Of a stretch of DNA of 64,000 nucleotides, positions 47,701 to 62,700 are shown piece by piece. Under the pieces are notes generated by a model that saw only the letters and a program-made list of their open reading frames with translations, did not search any database and was not told where the DNA came from. Within the stretch, counting starts at the first letter, position 1; every line of letters begins with the position of its first letter. This DNA is from Trichopria drosophilae (taxonomy: Eukaryota; Arthropoda; Insecta; Hymenoptera; Diapriidae): positions 161,378,001 to 161,442,000 of the forward strand of contig CM059582.1 of NCBI GenBank assembly GCA_030407085.1. Direction: 5' to 3'. A program made the translations under genes and the position numbers.

Positions 47701-50700
47701 TACACCTTTGAAAGTCACAAATATCGTGTAGAAATATGGTTTTGCTATCAGATAAAATTCAAAATGGCAATAAAAGCATATTTTCATTCGTAATATCGTA
47801 TCCATATGTTAAAAATCGCAAAGCTCAATGGTTTTGAGATTGCTCATATTTGATCGATAAATTGGTTTTTAAATATTCAAAACAGTGGTTCCAATGTGGT
47901 TATCAGCAAACCTGAAAATTCTGTTATATGATAAGTTTCAACTGAATCCGAATCACTTTTTTGTTTGCCTTAATCCAACGGCCTTTCCCAATTTTCTATT
48001 TTAAAAAACGCTTGGCTACCGAAGTTTATAAAAATTCATTGAGTTTTGCAATTTTGAACATATGACTAGGATATTACGCCATTTGGGACGTTTGCTTTCC
48101 GAAATAAGATACTAAAATATAGTGTCAAAGTTCATAAAGAAATTTTGTACATTAGTGCGTTAAACGGTTAACGCCTTCCTTCCGGAACAATTGTTTTTTA
48201 GTGCATTTCTGCAGATCTTATTTCTGTTCAAAACTGTTTATTTTAAATATACGCGATTACAATTCGATTTGTGAATTTACCCATTTCAGGCAAATTGGTA
48301 ACAAATTTTCCTTAGATGAAAAGGAAAAGATAGTACTGAAACTATTCCAACAAAGTATTGTTATTTCTTCCAAGAATCATGGTAAATTTTCGAACCAGTT
48401 GTTCTCCAAATTAATGTTTGAGATCATCCTTTCTTAGACTAAATTCTTAAAAAACGAAATTTGTCTTAGAAATAAAAGATATTTTTTCAATTTTGGCCGG
48501 TGATAATCAGATATATGAATCTTTTACTGATGCTCTAATTGATGAGCGCATTTTAATTTACCTGTATGGAAACACTGTAATATCTTCGTCTGCCAAATTA
48601 GCAGAATTTATCATTTTTGTAATGTTTTCTGCTATTACTCTGGCTGATTTCATAGAATTATACCAATCAGACGATTTTTTCAAGGGCGTATGAAAGGTCA
48701 TAAAGTAAGAATCTTGTACATCAGCGTGTCCATTCTCATCCGATTGATAGCTAACAGCCTGGAACATAAAAAACGGAATAAATAATGTTTAATACAGTGA
48801 AGTTAACGCCACTTGTAACTTTGAAAAATATCGATTTGTTTTTATTTTGTAAAAGTACAACTGTAGTATCCTTACAATTTCAAATAGTATTGTAAGCATA
48901 GCTAACTTAGATATGAGCACTGAAACAGATGAATCCGTTACGTAAAATTCCTCGAAATGACATTTTTGGAATCGATTACCAAAATACTCGAAAACTATAG
49001 CCCTAAACTCGAAAAATGTAGACACCATAAATTTATAACTCGTCTATGTAATATGGTGCAATAAAAAAAAATTACAGAAAGGTGCATGTACTTTAAGATG
49101 ATATAATGATCGTTTAAACCAGTTTCGCAGTTTTCTTAAACAAAATTTTTGAAAATGAGCTATGTTTTGGGCTGCAAGTGGAGTAGAAAGATTCACACCA
49201 TTGAAATACTTACATCAAGATATGCAGCACGGCCTGCTTTGGCGCAAAATTCGTCCGGAATATCGTTTAAAAAGTACGAAATGTATTTCCGAAAACTGGC
49301 AGCATCAGGTCTAGATTTGTAATGTTCTGATTTTGAAATGGGACAGAACCTACATAAATCTGAAATTAATCGTATGTGTTAATCTTAACTTGCATTTACA
49401 TCAAAATTCTTAAAAAGAGTAGAAACTTACACTCTCCATCACTATCTGTTTCTTCGTTGTTTGAATGTGGACAGAATGTATCATTGTGTACGTATGTTTT
49501 GCAACACGCTTCAATCGTTGAAAAGTCCAGATAATCATCTATCCAGGATGAGGCAGCTTTAGATAGATATGTTCTGTGTAGTAAATAAACATTTAATTTT
49601 ATCAAGTCAACCTGAAATTACTTATGTAATCACTGAGAAAACGAAGTGGTTTAAATAAAATATTTCGTTTATTGATGTTTACCACATGAAGTTTATTTAC
49701 TTAAACGAAATTAAGTCTGTCTTCTTTATAGAATCTGTCATTTTATAATAAAATTTTTCTGTACTGAAGATAATAATTACTTGAAGGTAATTATGCTTTC
49801 GAGTAAAATTAATTTCATTGCAACGACTAAATTTTTTATTTAGTCATTAAAGTTGTTATATATAAGTAAAACGAAATAATAAATAGATAAATCTAATGCC
49901 CATGTTTGCGTATGAGTGATGATCCTTTATGGTGCCTATGTTTATGAAATTGCATAATTCTTAGTAATATTAACTTGGAATAGTTACTAACACATTTGAT
50001 TGCTTCGCCGCAGAAAAAATTTGGGTATACAAAGAATCGATATTGCAACCTTGACCTCCGCAAATAAGATTTTGTGCATCTTCGTTACTATAATTTAATC
50101 CTTTAGTAACAACAAAATACACTGGTGGTCCCATCGATAAAAGGTCGTCCATATACTGTTCACAGAAAGTCCATTTGGAAATTTACATGTTTTCCGTACA
50201 TTATAGTTTTTAAATATTAATTCTAAAGGATGTGGTACCTCAAAATATTTGTAGACGTAAGAATCCTCCGGCATAGAGAGCTTTTGATCTAATCCAATTT
50301 CTATATTCGGGGCCACAATTGCGTGTGTCGTTAATGCTGCGATGAAAATCACCAAAACCGATCTTCGCACCCAAGTACTCATCAAAAAAGGCGAATACAT
50401 TTTTCGAAAGAATTCATGCATCCAACCATCTTCAGTTGGTCTGTCGGCTTTCTTTGCACGAATGCAGCAAAGAACATCAAACCTACTTTTCTGGAAATAG
50501 TAAAATCACAAAACCTATATTAAATACAATACATTTTTAGAACACGTTATATTGAGAAAATATAACCGAAATCATTAAATAATTGTTTACGTTTTCTGTC
50601 AAAACATTAATAATATATATTGATTTTTTATAATAACTAAATTATCTTTTATAATAATTTTATAAACATTTTTATATGTTTTTTACATGTTATGTAACTG

Positions 50701-53700
50701 TAATACCAATACTATTCGGAAAAATAATCTACATTTTAAAAACAAATGCTTAAAATGATTACATTTTAAAGTCAACCAATGTAAAGTGCATAAGTCTGCC
50801 CTTGTTTAATTGTAAGTGCACACAGAGGAAAAAATTGTTTATGGAACCATGGATAAAAACTAGAAGTTGTTTTAACGTATAGTAATACTAGAAATACCAA
50901 CATCAAAATTTGTCGTTGAATGCATGTTACGTTTACAATTCAAAATATTGTAATTTATGCAATATAGTAACTATAATTACTATGATAAAGGGTTGTTTTC
51001 GCTTAATCAATGTGTCCTGTTTATTACCGAAATAGTTAAAATTACTATTTTCTTTAATTCCAGTCTTTAATTTTGTAAAATGCTTCCATTAACTATTTTT
51101 CTCTCTGGTCTTATTTACATTTAAATATTACGTTTTACAATGTATATCTGTGGTGATATGACCTCGTGCTGGTGATGTTAGAAAGATGATGATAATATTA
51201 AATGATGACGTCGAATGATGGTGATGGTGATGATGATAATGATGTCGGATGATGTCGGACGATGATGATGGTGATGTTGGATGATGATGACACTGTTAGA
51301 TGATGATAACAATGTTAGATGATGATGACGATGATGATGATAATGTTAGATGATGATGGTGATGTATGATAGGGATGAAGATGATGATGAAGATGTCGGA
51401 TGATGATATTGACGATGACCATAATAATTATTTATTTCGTTAATTAGGGTAGGTACAGTAGTCAGCCACCCGACAGTAGTCGGCCACCTTCCATTTTTGG
51501 TCGTTAATGTTAAAATTTTTTGGGTAAATTTATATCTCGTCATAGTACTTACCGCATACTCTGCCGACATATAAATATCACCCAAAAATTTTAACATTAA
51601 TGACTAAAACTGGAAGGTGGCCGACTACTGTACCGTTTACCCTATATGTATATATTATTTATTGTCCTGTTTATTTAGATGTCGTATTTAAAAATAACGT
51701 TCGCTACAATTTATATAAGCAGTTGAAAGACTGCAATTTTTTATTTGCGCCTATTTTCAATGCCTATTGCATTAGAAGTATTAGGCTTTCATACCACAGC
51801 AGATAAACTGCGGAGTTCAGTTTTTAATTTGTGTCATAAGCAGATTGAATGCAATTATGTTTAGTCTAAAAAGAAGTTATAGACCATCTAACTAATAAAA
51901 AACACATGTATACAAACACCAACTAAAAAAAAATAATATGCATTATTTGAACGTAAGACATTTGAACTAGAACTACTGTGCTTGATATTTTATAATGAAC
52001 CAATTTTTTGAAACGTATTTAGCCTTAAAAAATAAAATTAATATTACTAGCGGAACTAAAAAGAGATGCCATTGTAGAAATAATGTGACGAAAATAATAA
52101 TAACATATATAATTTTTGAAACACTATTCATTTTTTCGATGTAAAAAGGTATATCAAGGTCTTGCAGACTTCTTATAGACTTATTTATATTATAGAATTA
52201 TATTTCACTTAAATTGACGAATAATTTGTTATACATTAATCTCGAAAAAAGGCTTTATTTAACAAAAAAAACGTAAATAACCTTGAATATTAAGATATAC
52301 TTCATGTCACAGTGCTCACCTCAAATCGTTTAGAATCTAGTGACAGTAAACTAACGAAAGCCGTTATTTGGAGCAGAAAATTGATGAATACAGATACTGA
52401 TGCGTACATAGCAAATGTGTTCACTGCTGGCATAGAAGATATTGCACCTGCAACAATAAGATTTATATCGCATTATCAATATACGTATCCGATTTAAATT
52501 GTGTATGAATTTTTGGCACTACAAAACTACATTTACACTTAGATAAATATAATTTATTACTATAGAAGCTTTACTTAAATTTAAGTCATTTCTGTGAGTT
52601 TTCAATTATTAAATTCAATCAATATTAGGTAAAATAATTAATGTGTGAACAAATTCACGAAATTTTCCACGTTTAGCTTCGGATAAAAATAAAAATAAAT
52701 GTTTATTGCACACTTTCTCAACTTATTTTAATATACCTTTTAAAAAAGAAGGAAATTGCCGTCCCACTCATTTCTTTGCAGTTATATGTTTAAAGTAACA
52801 ATATGGAATGATTATAAAGTTTAAATACTTTTAGAACTAGTAACTTTTGATTTTGACAACATATCTTTCCGGGAATAACAAAGATTAGTCATTTATATAA
52901 ATAAAATATTGAAAATTTTCGAATGAATGCTTCGAATTTTAAACTAGGATGAGTGGGGAAATCCTATCGAAAGCCATGTAATTTTCGATTTTTGAATAAC
53001 TTTTCTGAAAGACACGATCCTTGAAAGGTTAATTATTAGGAAAATATTAATTTTATAAATGATTGACAGTGAAACGTATTTTTTTATAACTGAGAATAAC
53101 ATACCAATCATGAAACAGCAACTTTCGGAGCAACTTGTCAATAACATAGAAGGGCCAACCATCCCTAACAATCTACCCATATGATTTGGTATACTTTCTG
53201 AATCTTGACGGGGATTTCTTTGATACGTCCGGACAAGAATAAAAATATTATCCACGCCAACAGCAAGTACCAAAAATGGAATTACCTATTTATAACAAGT
53301 AAAAATCTAGTCTGGAGAAATATTGCATGTATATTGTTTGGATTTCACCAAAAAAATGCAATACATACATGCTATACACAGTACTCAATATAAAACATCA
53401 TTTCCCATGTAATTTTGTGCGTGAATACTATGCCAGGATTCATCCATTGAGTCAAGATTTCGAGATACATCAGTCTAAAGGGGCAAAAATCCGAGTTATT
53501 AATGACCCAATACTGAATTGAATATTAGCACAAAAAATTATTAAACGTTTATCTAAAGTCATGAAAGCTGGCATTGTTAGTCAATTTTTGTAATTTGGAT
53601 TCAGCTCACAAAATTAAATCGGTAATAATATTCATTGATTATGTAATCAATCTAAAAATTGAAATTCTTTAAGTTAATTTCGTAAGCAATTATTATAAAC

Positions 53701-56700
53701 ATGTGGTTTACTAAAGTAATTAGCAAAAATAATATTTTTCACTAACTTCTATAGTCAGTAATGTTGTTGGAACACGAAGATATCCAAATATCCCAAGAGA
53801 ACATGCAACGGATGCTAAAACTATTATGATGCCGCCAAAACTTAATATAATTCGGCTATAAATCTGAAAAAAGAAGTTCATATTAGTGGGTGTATAGTTT
53901 TATGGGGATTTGACAAATTCATGTATGCCATTTAAGCAAATTGTTGCAATTATTTTTAAAGGAATTGTATTGATGTTCGGAAAATATTTTAACAGAATGA
54001 TGTAGGAAGTTTTTCATATAAGAGCGATAACCTTTCGGTTTATAATTAGAAATACTACATTTTTTAAATCAAAGTAGCATGCGTTCTACAGCTACTTCTT
54101 AGTACAGCTACAGCTAGTTCTTCATACCTACATCAAAACAATTATTCAGTTCTAACAACTGTGGAAATAAATAAAAATGCATGTATTGTATTGATTTCGA
54201 GGTAAACAAATGAATTTATTCGCAGCACAAAGTAGATGTATTTATCCGCTTTGATATTTGCAGAAAAACTAGGTGGTGAACATAAACAATTTCCATTCGG
54301 CACCTTTAGAACCATAGTCACAGCCAAATGTATTCTCCTACATTAACGAATATGAAAAAATGCGTTCTGCAAGAAATGAGCTGTTGAATCCTCACTTTCT
54401 CAACCATTTTGTATAATGCTCATGTCAAACTTCTTAATTACAAGATGAGAATGAAAAGGTTGGTGTTATTTATATTACTTACAAAACATTCAAAAGAAGT
54501 TTTAATCTTTCCAAGAGCAATAGCAACGTAGATAAACATGAGAGCATAGCTTATAATCATAGTCTTTATTTCAGCTTTTGACGTCCTTTCAAGCTCGTCT
54601 TCAATTGATCGTTCAGCGGAATAAGCTACGTCCATGAAATGGGGTTTCTCATTTTTAACCCAGTTTTCCATAAAATCGAGATATCTGCGAAGGTAATGTA
54701 ATATATACAATTTTGCACATACTTTTGAAGATACCTAGTAATAATGTGACGTAAAGATAATTATTAAAGGAAGTTTAGTTTTATACAATTTTGAGACATA
54801 TTGGCTGCAGAATGCTGTTTCCATTTTCCAATATCTATATTAAGTGAATAACCAGTTGTAATAGTTTATTTTGATTCTCACTAAATGCTAAACAGTTTGT
54901 TTACAGTTAATGTAATAGCTTCATAGTAAAGTTAACAGAATTTAGATTTTGATCTTAAGGTAAGGTGCTTTATCCTGTAGTTATCGTATTCGGTTAAATT
55001 TGTTACGTTAATAGTTAATATAAGAATTTTAAATATTAATGTTGGGTTTATTACGTAAAATATAGCACATTTACGTCCTTACAATTTCACCGAAACAGAG
55101 ATAAACAAACATAACACGAGCATTGATTCGGATTTTCTGCGAATTTTTCGACGGATTATTGACTTGCGCAGTTCAAAGAACAGAATTTAATGTAAGATTT
55201 ATTAACAGTTAACGAACGCTCATTGAATGTTAAAATACACAATAATATTGCGGGAAAGTGCTGGTATTTTCATCTCAAAGATATCTGTCGGTTTTTACTT
55301 TACGGTTACTGTTACAACTTTACAGTTATTGTAAGAGCCTTGATATTAGCTTACATTAACTATTAGTAAATAATTTCTCTCAGTCTAAGAGAATTTAGTG
55401 TAATTTCTATATTGATCTTAGTTTTAGATATTATGGAATTAATCCCAGGGGAAAATTGAATGCGTGCAAAGGTTAAAGCAACAATAAGGCACTATTAGAT
55501 TTACCTACATTTAGGGGTGGCATGAAAAATAATATTTGTCAGAAGCCCGATAAAATGCTGCAGGACATTTAGCCAGTATTTATTTATATTACATTTGCAT
55601 ATTGGGTATAAGGAATACTAAAATCTACCCAAACGGTAGTTTCGCTACAAGTGTACATATAAATTCATAGACAAAGCAACATTTAAATAATAAAGTGCGA
55701 AACCCTTAAGGAGTTCTAGGAGGTTCTTGGTGAGACGGTCCAAAAATTATAATATAAAAAAACAATTAAATCACCAAGAACCTCCTAGAACTCCTTAAGG
55801 GTTTCGCACTTTATTTAATAAGCGGCCAAGAAAAAATCAAACAGAATGATTTTTAAATCATTTCGCACTTATAACATTTAAATAACCTACAATCTAAAAA
55901 TTGTCAGCGATTTTCACAATCATTTCCGCTAGCCGCCCTATTGTCAATGGATCCTTAGAGTCTAAAACGTTACACCAGTCACTCCAATTATCTGCGCTAT
56001 TAACACGATTTGGAAAAAACGAATATCTAATGTCACAATGAGCCTGACACTCCGCGATTACATGGAATGAAGAATTTCTAATGCCTAATTCACACCGTGT
56101 ATAATCTTAAACTTTGGTTTCGTCACAGAATAATTTACCCTTATCTACATCCTGTTTCGATTTAAAAAAGAAATTACTATTTCAACTGCAATCGGGTAGT
56201 AATCAGAGAATGTACAGCAATAAATGACATAAAAGTTTATACAAAAGGAAATTGGTCGTTAGACCATTTAACTAATGTTATTCAATGTTTGGTTATATCT
56301 CATAAAGAATTAAGAGAACTTAAAAAAAGAAAAGCAGAGCTCGTTAGAGACTGTTTCTAAAGTAAACACGGCACTTCAACGAATCTCGGTTTTGGAAAAT
56401 CCAAGGACCTTTACAAAACAGGCGAAAGAACCTAGTGATGTATGATATTGCAGATACCGATGAATATAATAAAGATCTTTATGCAGCAATTAGAAGAATT
56501 TTCGATAAGGCTAGGATCGCAATACCAGAAGTGGCTATTGCAGATATATTCAGACTAGGTAAAATTGCAGCATAAAGACCAGTGTTAATTAAATTTATTG
56601 CAGGTCACTGGGTGAGACTCGTATTTGCGAATGTCACAGTTCTTAAAGAAATGAAAATAAGAATTTCCAATGACTTAATAAAGGAAGAACAAGAAAAAAA

Positions 56701-59700
56701 TCGTAGTTTTTACCAGACGGTAACGAAGTTAAAATCATTGGGTCATTTATCGTACGTCAGCAGAGATGCAATAGTAGTTAACGGTAAAAACATCATACTA
56801 CTGGAGGCATTGGGGGGGGATTGTACCCCGCGATCAACTATGGATAATTTTTTAGTGAAAAAGATTATTGTACCGGTTACTCGTCAATCATGTTTAATGG
56901 ACATATTTCTCCGAGCTTGAACAAAAAGGGAAGAGGTCAGTTAAAGCAAGAAGAATCAGCACGTATCGTATTCTGGAATGCCCATGGTTTTACAAATTTA
57001 AGAGATGCGCGCTTTATTTTCGGTGATAATGACAATATTATTTGTTTAAACGAAACCTGGGCAACCTCGAGTCAAATATATAGTACAGATTTTCCTTCTC
57101 ACACATTTTTAACTGCATCAGCAATTAAGGAATTTCAATTCGGCAGGACAAAAGGTGACTTAGCAACAGCTTTTAATTCGAAATTTACTGTATGTCAATT
57201 TTATTTTCTTCACTTTCATTCTTAATTTGAAATGCTAGAAACGGTAATATTTAGCAAGTATCAATTTAGTTTTTCCATAAAAATATTTGTTAACTTGTTA
57301 AAATTCGAAGATTATTACGCGAGTGCTGATATAGTATAGCTTTGAAATTGTTTCTATATAATTGCGCGTCGCATCTTAGCCAGCATTAGCCTGATTTAGT
57401 TTAGAGTTTTAGTTTCGACACTTCTATATAAATACATTTATTATTGTTGAGATTAGCTCGTAGTTTTAGGACAACACATAAAATTGGAAAAACCTGTTTG
57501 CGGAAAATTAAATTTTATTTATATTTATTTTTTACTAAACTAAATTCTGCAGTAAAATAATACAAAATTAATTATCTTTTCAATGTATCATCTTCTGAAT
57601 GTCTGAACGCTAAATTTTACTATTAATGCTAAAATAATACATTTTTTTAAATATAAAATGTTTATATCTCCCATGTGAATTCAATATCAAGAAACGAACC
57701 TTTTTTCCCAAATGAGTTTTGCTGTATTTTCTTCTTCATTGACGCTTTGTTTTATCATAAAAGAAAGAACTAAGCCCGTTGACTTTATATAATCCGTGAA
57801 ATCATGCGATTCTTTATTTTTGTCCATGAAACCACCTACTGCAATAGCTGGAAAAACTGGACCCTTGTACTGTGCCAAACAGTCAGGATTAAATGGATTT
57901 CTGAAAAATTGAATGATTAAATATGAATTTAATATATTGTAATTTATGTTACAAATGCTACGATAGCATAACCGGTGAGCTAATTTTTTTTATTGTCATT
58001 TATGAACATGCCAGTGCAAGTTGACATTAGATTTTTTCGGCTTTTACATAAAAAAAACTTTTCATTTGAATGAAGTTTTTTTATATGGTAATAACATTAA
58101 TCGTTCGTTAAACAAAAACAAAATTATTATGAATTTTACTTTTTTTTATCATCATATGAAATTGTTAACGTAATTGCGGTTTTTATGCATTTTTTTAAAG
58201 TTTTTATTGACGTAAATGTTTAAAAATAAAAAAAATTACATTTTGATAAAACTCCAAGCGCGTGAAATAAAAATACAGTTAGTTTAAAAGTAACTGTTTA
58301 ACAAGAAATATTTAACAACTATTCTTTGCTATAAATGTATTTATAATCATTTATTTTCTTTCTTTAGTAAATTTTCGATTTTTTCAAAAATACTTAATTT
58401 CTAATAAGTGTTAAATATGTGTTGAAAGCGTAGTAGGAGTAATTAGGCATTTTTAAATTAAAACTTACTGCAAACATTTATACAAATAATTCAGGTAATT
58501 AACTTCAAAACCATCAATAATACTCGATTTGTTGAATGTTTCCAAATTATTCTTAAAATATCCCCAGACGCTTTGTATTGTACAAAGGGGAAGAGTTACA
58601 GGACCAAATATGTCATTTTGGACTGGTGCATAGCATATTTTTTCTAATCCTTCGTTTTTGTCTTGGCCAATCTGTTGAGAATGCAAAGATCCAAATGTAA
58701 TAATTATATCGACATTAAAGGTGAAAATATTTGAAAAATATCCGATTGTTTAATATATATAAAAAGTTTGTATTATTATAATATGTGTGGAATTAAAGCT
58801 CCTTTTTTTCTTGTGTATGAATTATATAATACTCCTTTTGACGAAAATAAACTATTTTCCATTATGATAAATCAACAACAAGATCAGCTGTATTAATAGA
58901 AGCAAATATGTTAGATTATTTTAAATTACCTGACGTATTCGCTCTTCCAGATCATATACAGCAAGTAAAAATTCTCTATTGAAAACTGGACCATACTCAA
59001 GAACACCGTTTGAAGTATTGTGTCTTATCTAAATCGTTACAAAATTATTTATTAACTTGACTCCAGAATAAATTTCATTAACTAGTGCATAGTCATTGTT
59101 CATTTAAATCTATAATTAAATAACTTACAGAATCCAGCCCGACTGATTTGATGTAAATTTGCTCGGTTCGATAAAAAGGCTGAAAATGTTTATTGAAGTA
59201 ATCTCGTTCTATTCTTGAGCGACTTGTTGGCGAAGCCCAGATTTCAATAGGATTAACAGTTATATCGAGACGTGTCATTCCGTAACTTAAGCCCAAAATT
59301 ATGTACGAAGTTATACACAAACTGGGGACTGGGTATTTTCCGAAGTAATTTCCAATGGCGGAAAAAATTATTTCAAACGCACTTCGAAGCTTTTCTCCGC
59401 AATTTGCTACATTTGATTGTTGCACAGAAATATTGTCATAATTTTCTGATTCCATTCGGAGCTCTGAAATTTTAAGGATGATTGTAATCACATTATTACA
59501 TTTTACGTCTTATGTATGTAATTTATATATAATTCTATGGCTTTAATATTGCCTACAAGCCTAACGTCGAACTACATTAATAGTGTAATATAGGAATCTG
59601 ATTTTATTTATTTTTTTCATTAATAACTTGATCTGATCGAGTTTGAATTAGTTGTAGTTTCGATTAATTATAAAAACAGATAACAATTCAAATTTCAAAA

Positions 59701-62700
59701 ATACTGCTGGGTAAGTCAAATGAAAACTAAATTTAATATTAGTAATTCAGTTTAGGAACAATACAGGTTTACTAATCTCTTAAATAGTTCAAACTTGCTT
59801 AGTCAATTAATAGCTTTTTCAATCGGGCAGTAATCCTTTCTACTTAGATTTATTACAAATTACAAAATTTGACTAATACTAGCTGGCATCACCGTGTCAT
59901 CGGATAAGACTAAGCAACAGAGGGAACAATTAGCTAAACTGCGTAATGACGTCACTAAACACAATGCGGCTTTCCCTTTAGACCTTCGCACCATCAAATA
60001 CCGGAAGGGGTTTTCAACCATTGTTCCACTGAGAACACCTCCACGGTTAGATACTCTGCCCAGACCTTAAACATCTTTTATCAAAATGTTCGTTCCATCA
60101 ACAACAACCTTGATTATCTGAGAACGAACTTGTTCATGATGCAACCTGTTCCAGATGTTCTACTCCTTACATGGCTTAAAAATAGTACGAGCTCATCGGA
60201 ACTTGGATTAATAGGCTATAATGTTTTCAGATGTGATCGACTGCTTGGTGTTTCAACGAGTAAGAGAGGTGGTGGAGTGCTGCTTGCTGCAAGGAATAGT
60301 ATTCCTGCCGTTGTAGTTGAGTTAGATTTACCCCATTCGAGCAACTTCTTTGTTGAATCTGGCTTTATCACTTGATCTCAAGCAGTACTATCCAGCTCTT
60401 CCCTCTAAAGGTGATACGCTGGACCTCTGTTTTGCTCCTGAGCATCTAGTCACCCAGGAACCATTCTGTGATTCACTAGTCAAGACGGATGATCATCACT
60501 GTGCTCAAGCTTTTAGTGTTAGTTTTACTACATCGGTTATCGTTTCACGTAGTTATCAGTATTTTCGTGATTTTGAGAATACGGACTATATTGCAATTAA
60601 TCGTGATCTTAATTTTATATCATGGGACTCAGTTTTTAGTAACCGCGATATTAATGTTGATACTTTTAAGTTTTACTCTGTCTTAAACAATATCATTTCG
60701 AAATATGTTCCGTTGAAAAGGCGTTCTAATATTTGTAACTCTTATCCGAGATGGTATACTAAAGAACTTATTAATTTAATTATTTTAAAAAAGAGTACGC
60801 ATAGTCTTTGGAAAGTTAGTTGCGATTCTGATGATTATATCGCTTTTAAAAAATTCCGTGCCCGTTGTCTACAACTTTCCCGTCAGCTCTATAAAGACTA
60901 CATATCCTCTGTTCAATTCATCTTGCATTCAAACCTTCGATCATTTTGGTCATATGTCAATAATTTTAAGTTGTCTACAAATTTACCGACTCATCTTCGC
61001 TACAGTGACTCTTTGGCTAGCTCTGATTCCGATATTTCCGGTGTTTTTTCGAATCATTTTAGTTCAGTTTATCGAGTTGAATCATTTAAAGAATTTTCCG
61101 GTACCTATCAATCCCCTCTATCAAATTCTTATGCCATTACCAGAACTCATCTTATTAATGTTCTCAGTAATTTAGAAAATAATTCACATGGTGGCCCAGA
61201 TAACATTCCTCCAATTTTCCTTAAAAACTGTCTTACCTCTCTATTAGACTTCGTGCTGTTTCTGTTTAACTTTTCCCTCAATCTGGAAATCGGCCTTTAT
61301 TCATCCAATATATAAGAGTAAAGATCGATCCTCCCCTTCTAACTACAGACTACTTTCCATCCTTTGTACTTTATCGAAGATTTTTGACAAGCTGGTAGCG
61401 AATTATATTGCCACCCTCATTCAATCTCGTCTTGTTCGTGAACAGCATGGTTTCATTCGGGGCAAATCGACAATTACCAACTTGTTTTTATTTACTGATT
61501 TTGTATCAAAAGCCCTAGAACATCACTCGCAAGTTGATGTTATATACATCGACTTCTCCAAAGCTTTTGACCTCGTTAACCATGCTCTTCTGCTGCAGAA
61601 ATGTGATGCGATTGGAATCAGTGGTAGTCTTCTAGCATGGCTGGGTTCTTACTTGACTGATAAAACTCAATCTGTGCGTATCAATGATTCGATATCTAAC
61701 CCCATTCATATTTTTTCTGGTGTGCCTCAGGGTTCGAACCTTGGTCCCGTGCTCTTCACTATTTTTATAAATGACCTTCCCTCTAAACTCTCTTTCTCAT
61801 CCTGCCTACTGTATGCTGATGACATTAAAATCTTTAAGGAGATTAAATGTCCTTTGGATTCATCCAGGCTACAACGAGACCTCGACTCTCTTGGACTATG
61901 GTCCATCCATCATGGCCTGACTATTAATCTATCAAAATCTTGCATCCTATCTACGTAAACTTATGATCTTCAATTTTGATTATTGTCTGCATGGAACTAG
62001 CGTCCCTAAACACACCACTGTTGTTGACCTGGGAATCTGTTTTGATAAATCTATATCTTTTAAGCCTCACATTGAGTGTTCTCAATGCGTGCTAATCGTA
62101 TAGTTGGCTTCATTAAACGATCTACCACTGGTTTTACAAATATTTCTTCTATTATTTATATTTATAAAATTCTTGTTATTTCTAATTTAACGTATGGGTC
62201 CATAGTCTCCTCACTTTGGCACGGATAGGCACCTCCTCAATTCCTCACAGCATAAAATTCTTAGATATCTTGCTTGGAAGTCCGGAAATGCATGGTATGG
62301 CTTTTACAGACCATGCTTATCAACCCATTTCCCATCAAATCTTCCCTGCCTTTCATCTATTCACGCGTATCACGATCTTAATTTTGCTTACAAGATTAAA
62401 CATAATCTCATCAATTCATCCATTTTCACTTCACTTTTCTCGGTTCGAACCTTGAGTCACCACCTACGATATAATACGTCTATTTTTGAAGGATGCTCTA
62501 AAACCTTCTTTCGTTATTTTTCTCCTCTTCCTCGTCTTCGCCGTCTTTGGAATTCAATTCCTTCCTCCACCCAAAACTTAAGTTTCGGCTCATTCAAAAG
62601 TGTTGTAGCGCGTATGTATTTATCTGTGTGACTCGGTTTTTTGTATTTATTATGTATAATTTTAGTAAAAGGCTAGCCCCGTTAATTCTGTAAAATAAAT

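Noticed and set aside
49345..49351. Alternative NPC1 acceptor TATGTAG (exon starting 49349)
   Set aside because: It breaks the reading frame; the acceptor ATTTCAG with exon start 49359 restores phase and gives the conserved LCRFCP stretch.
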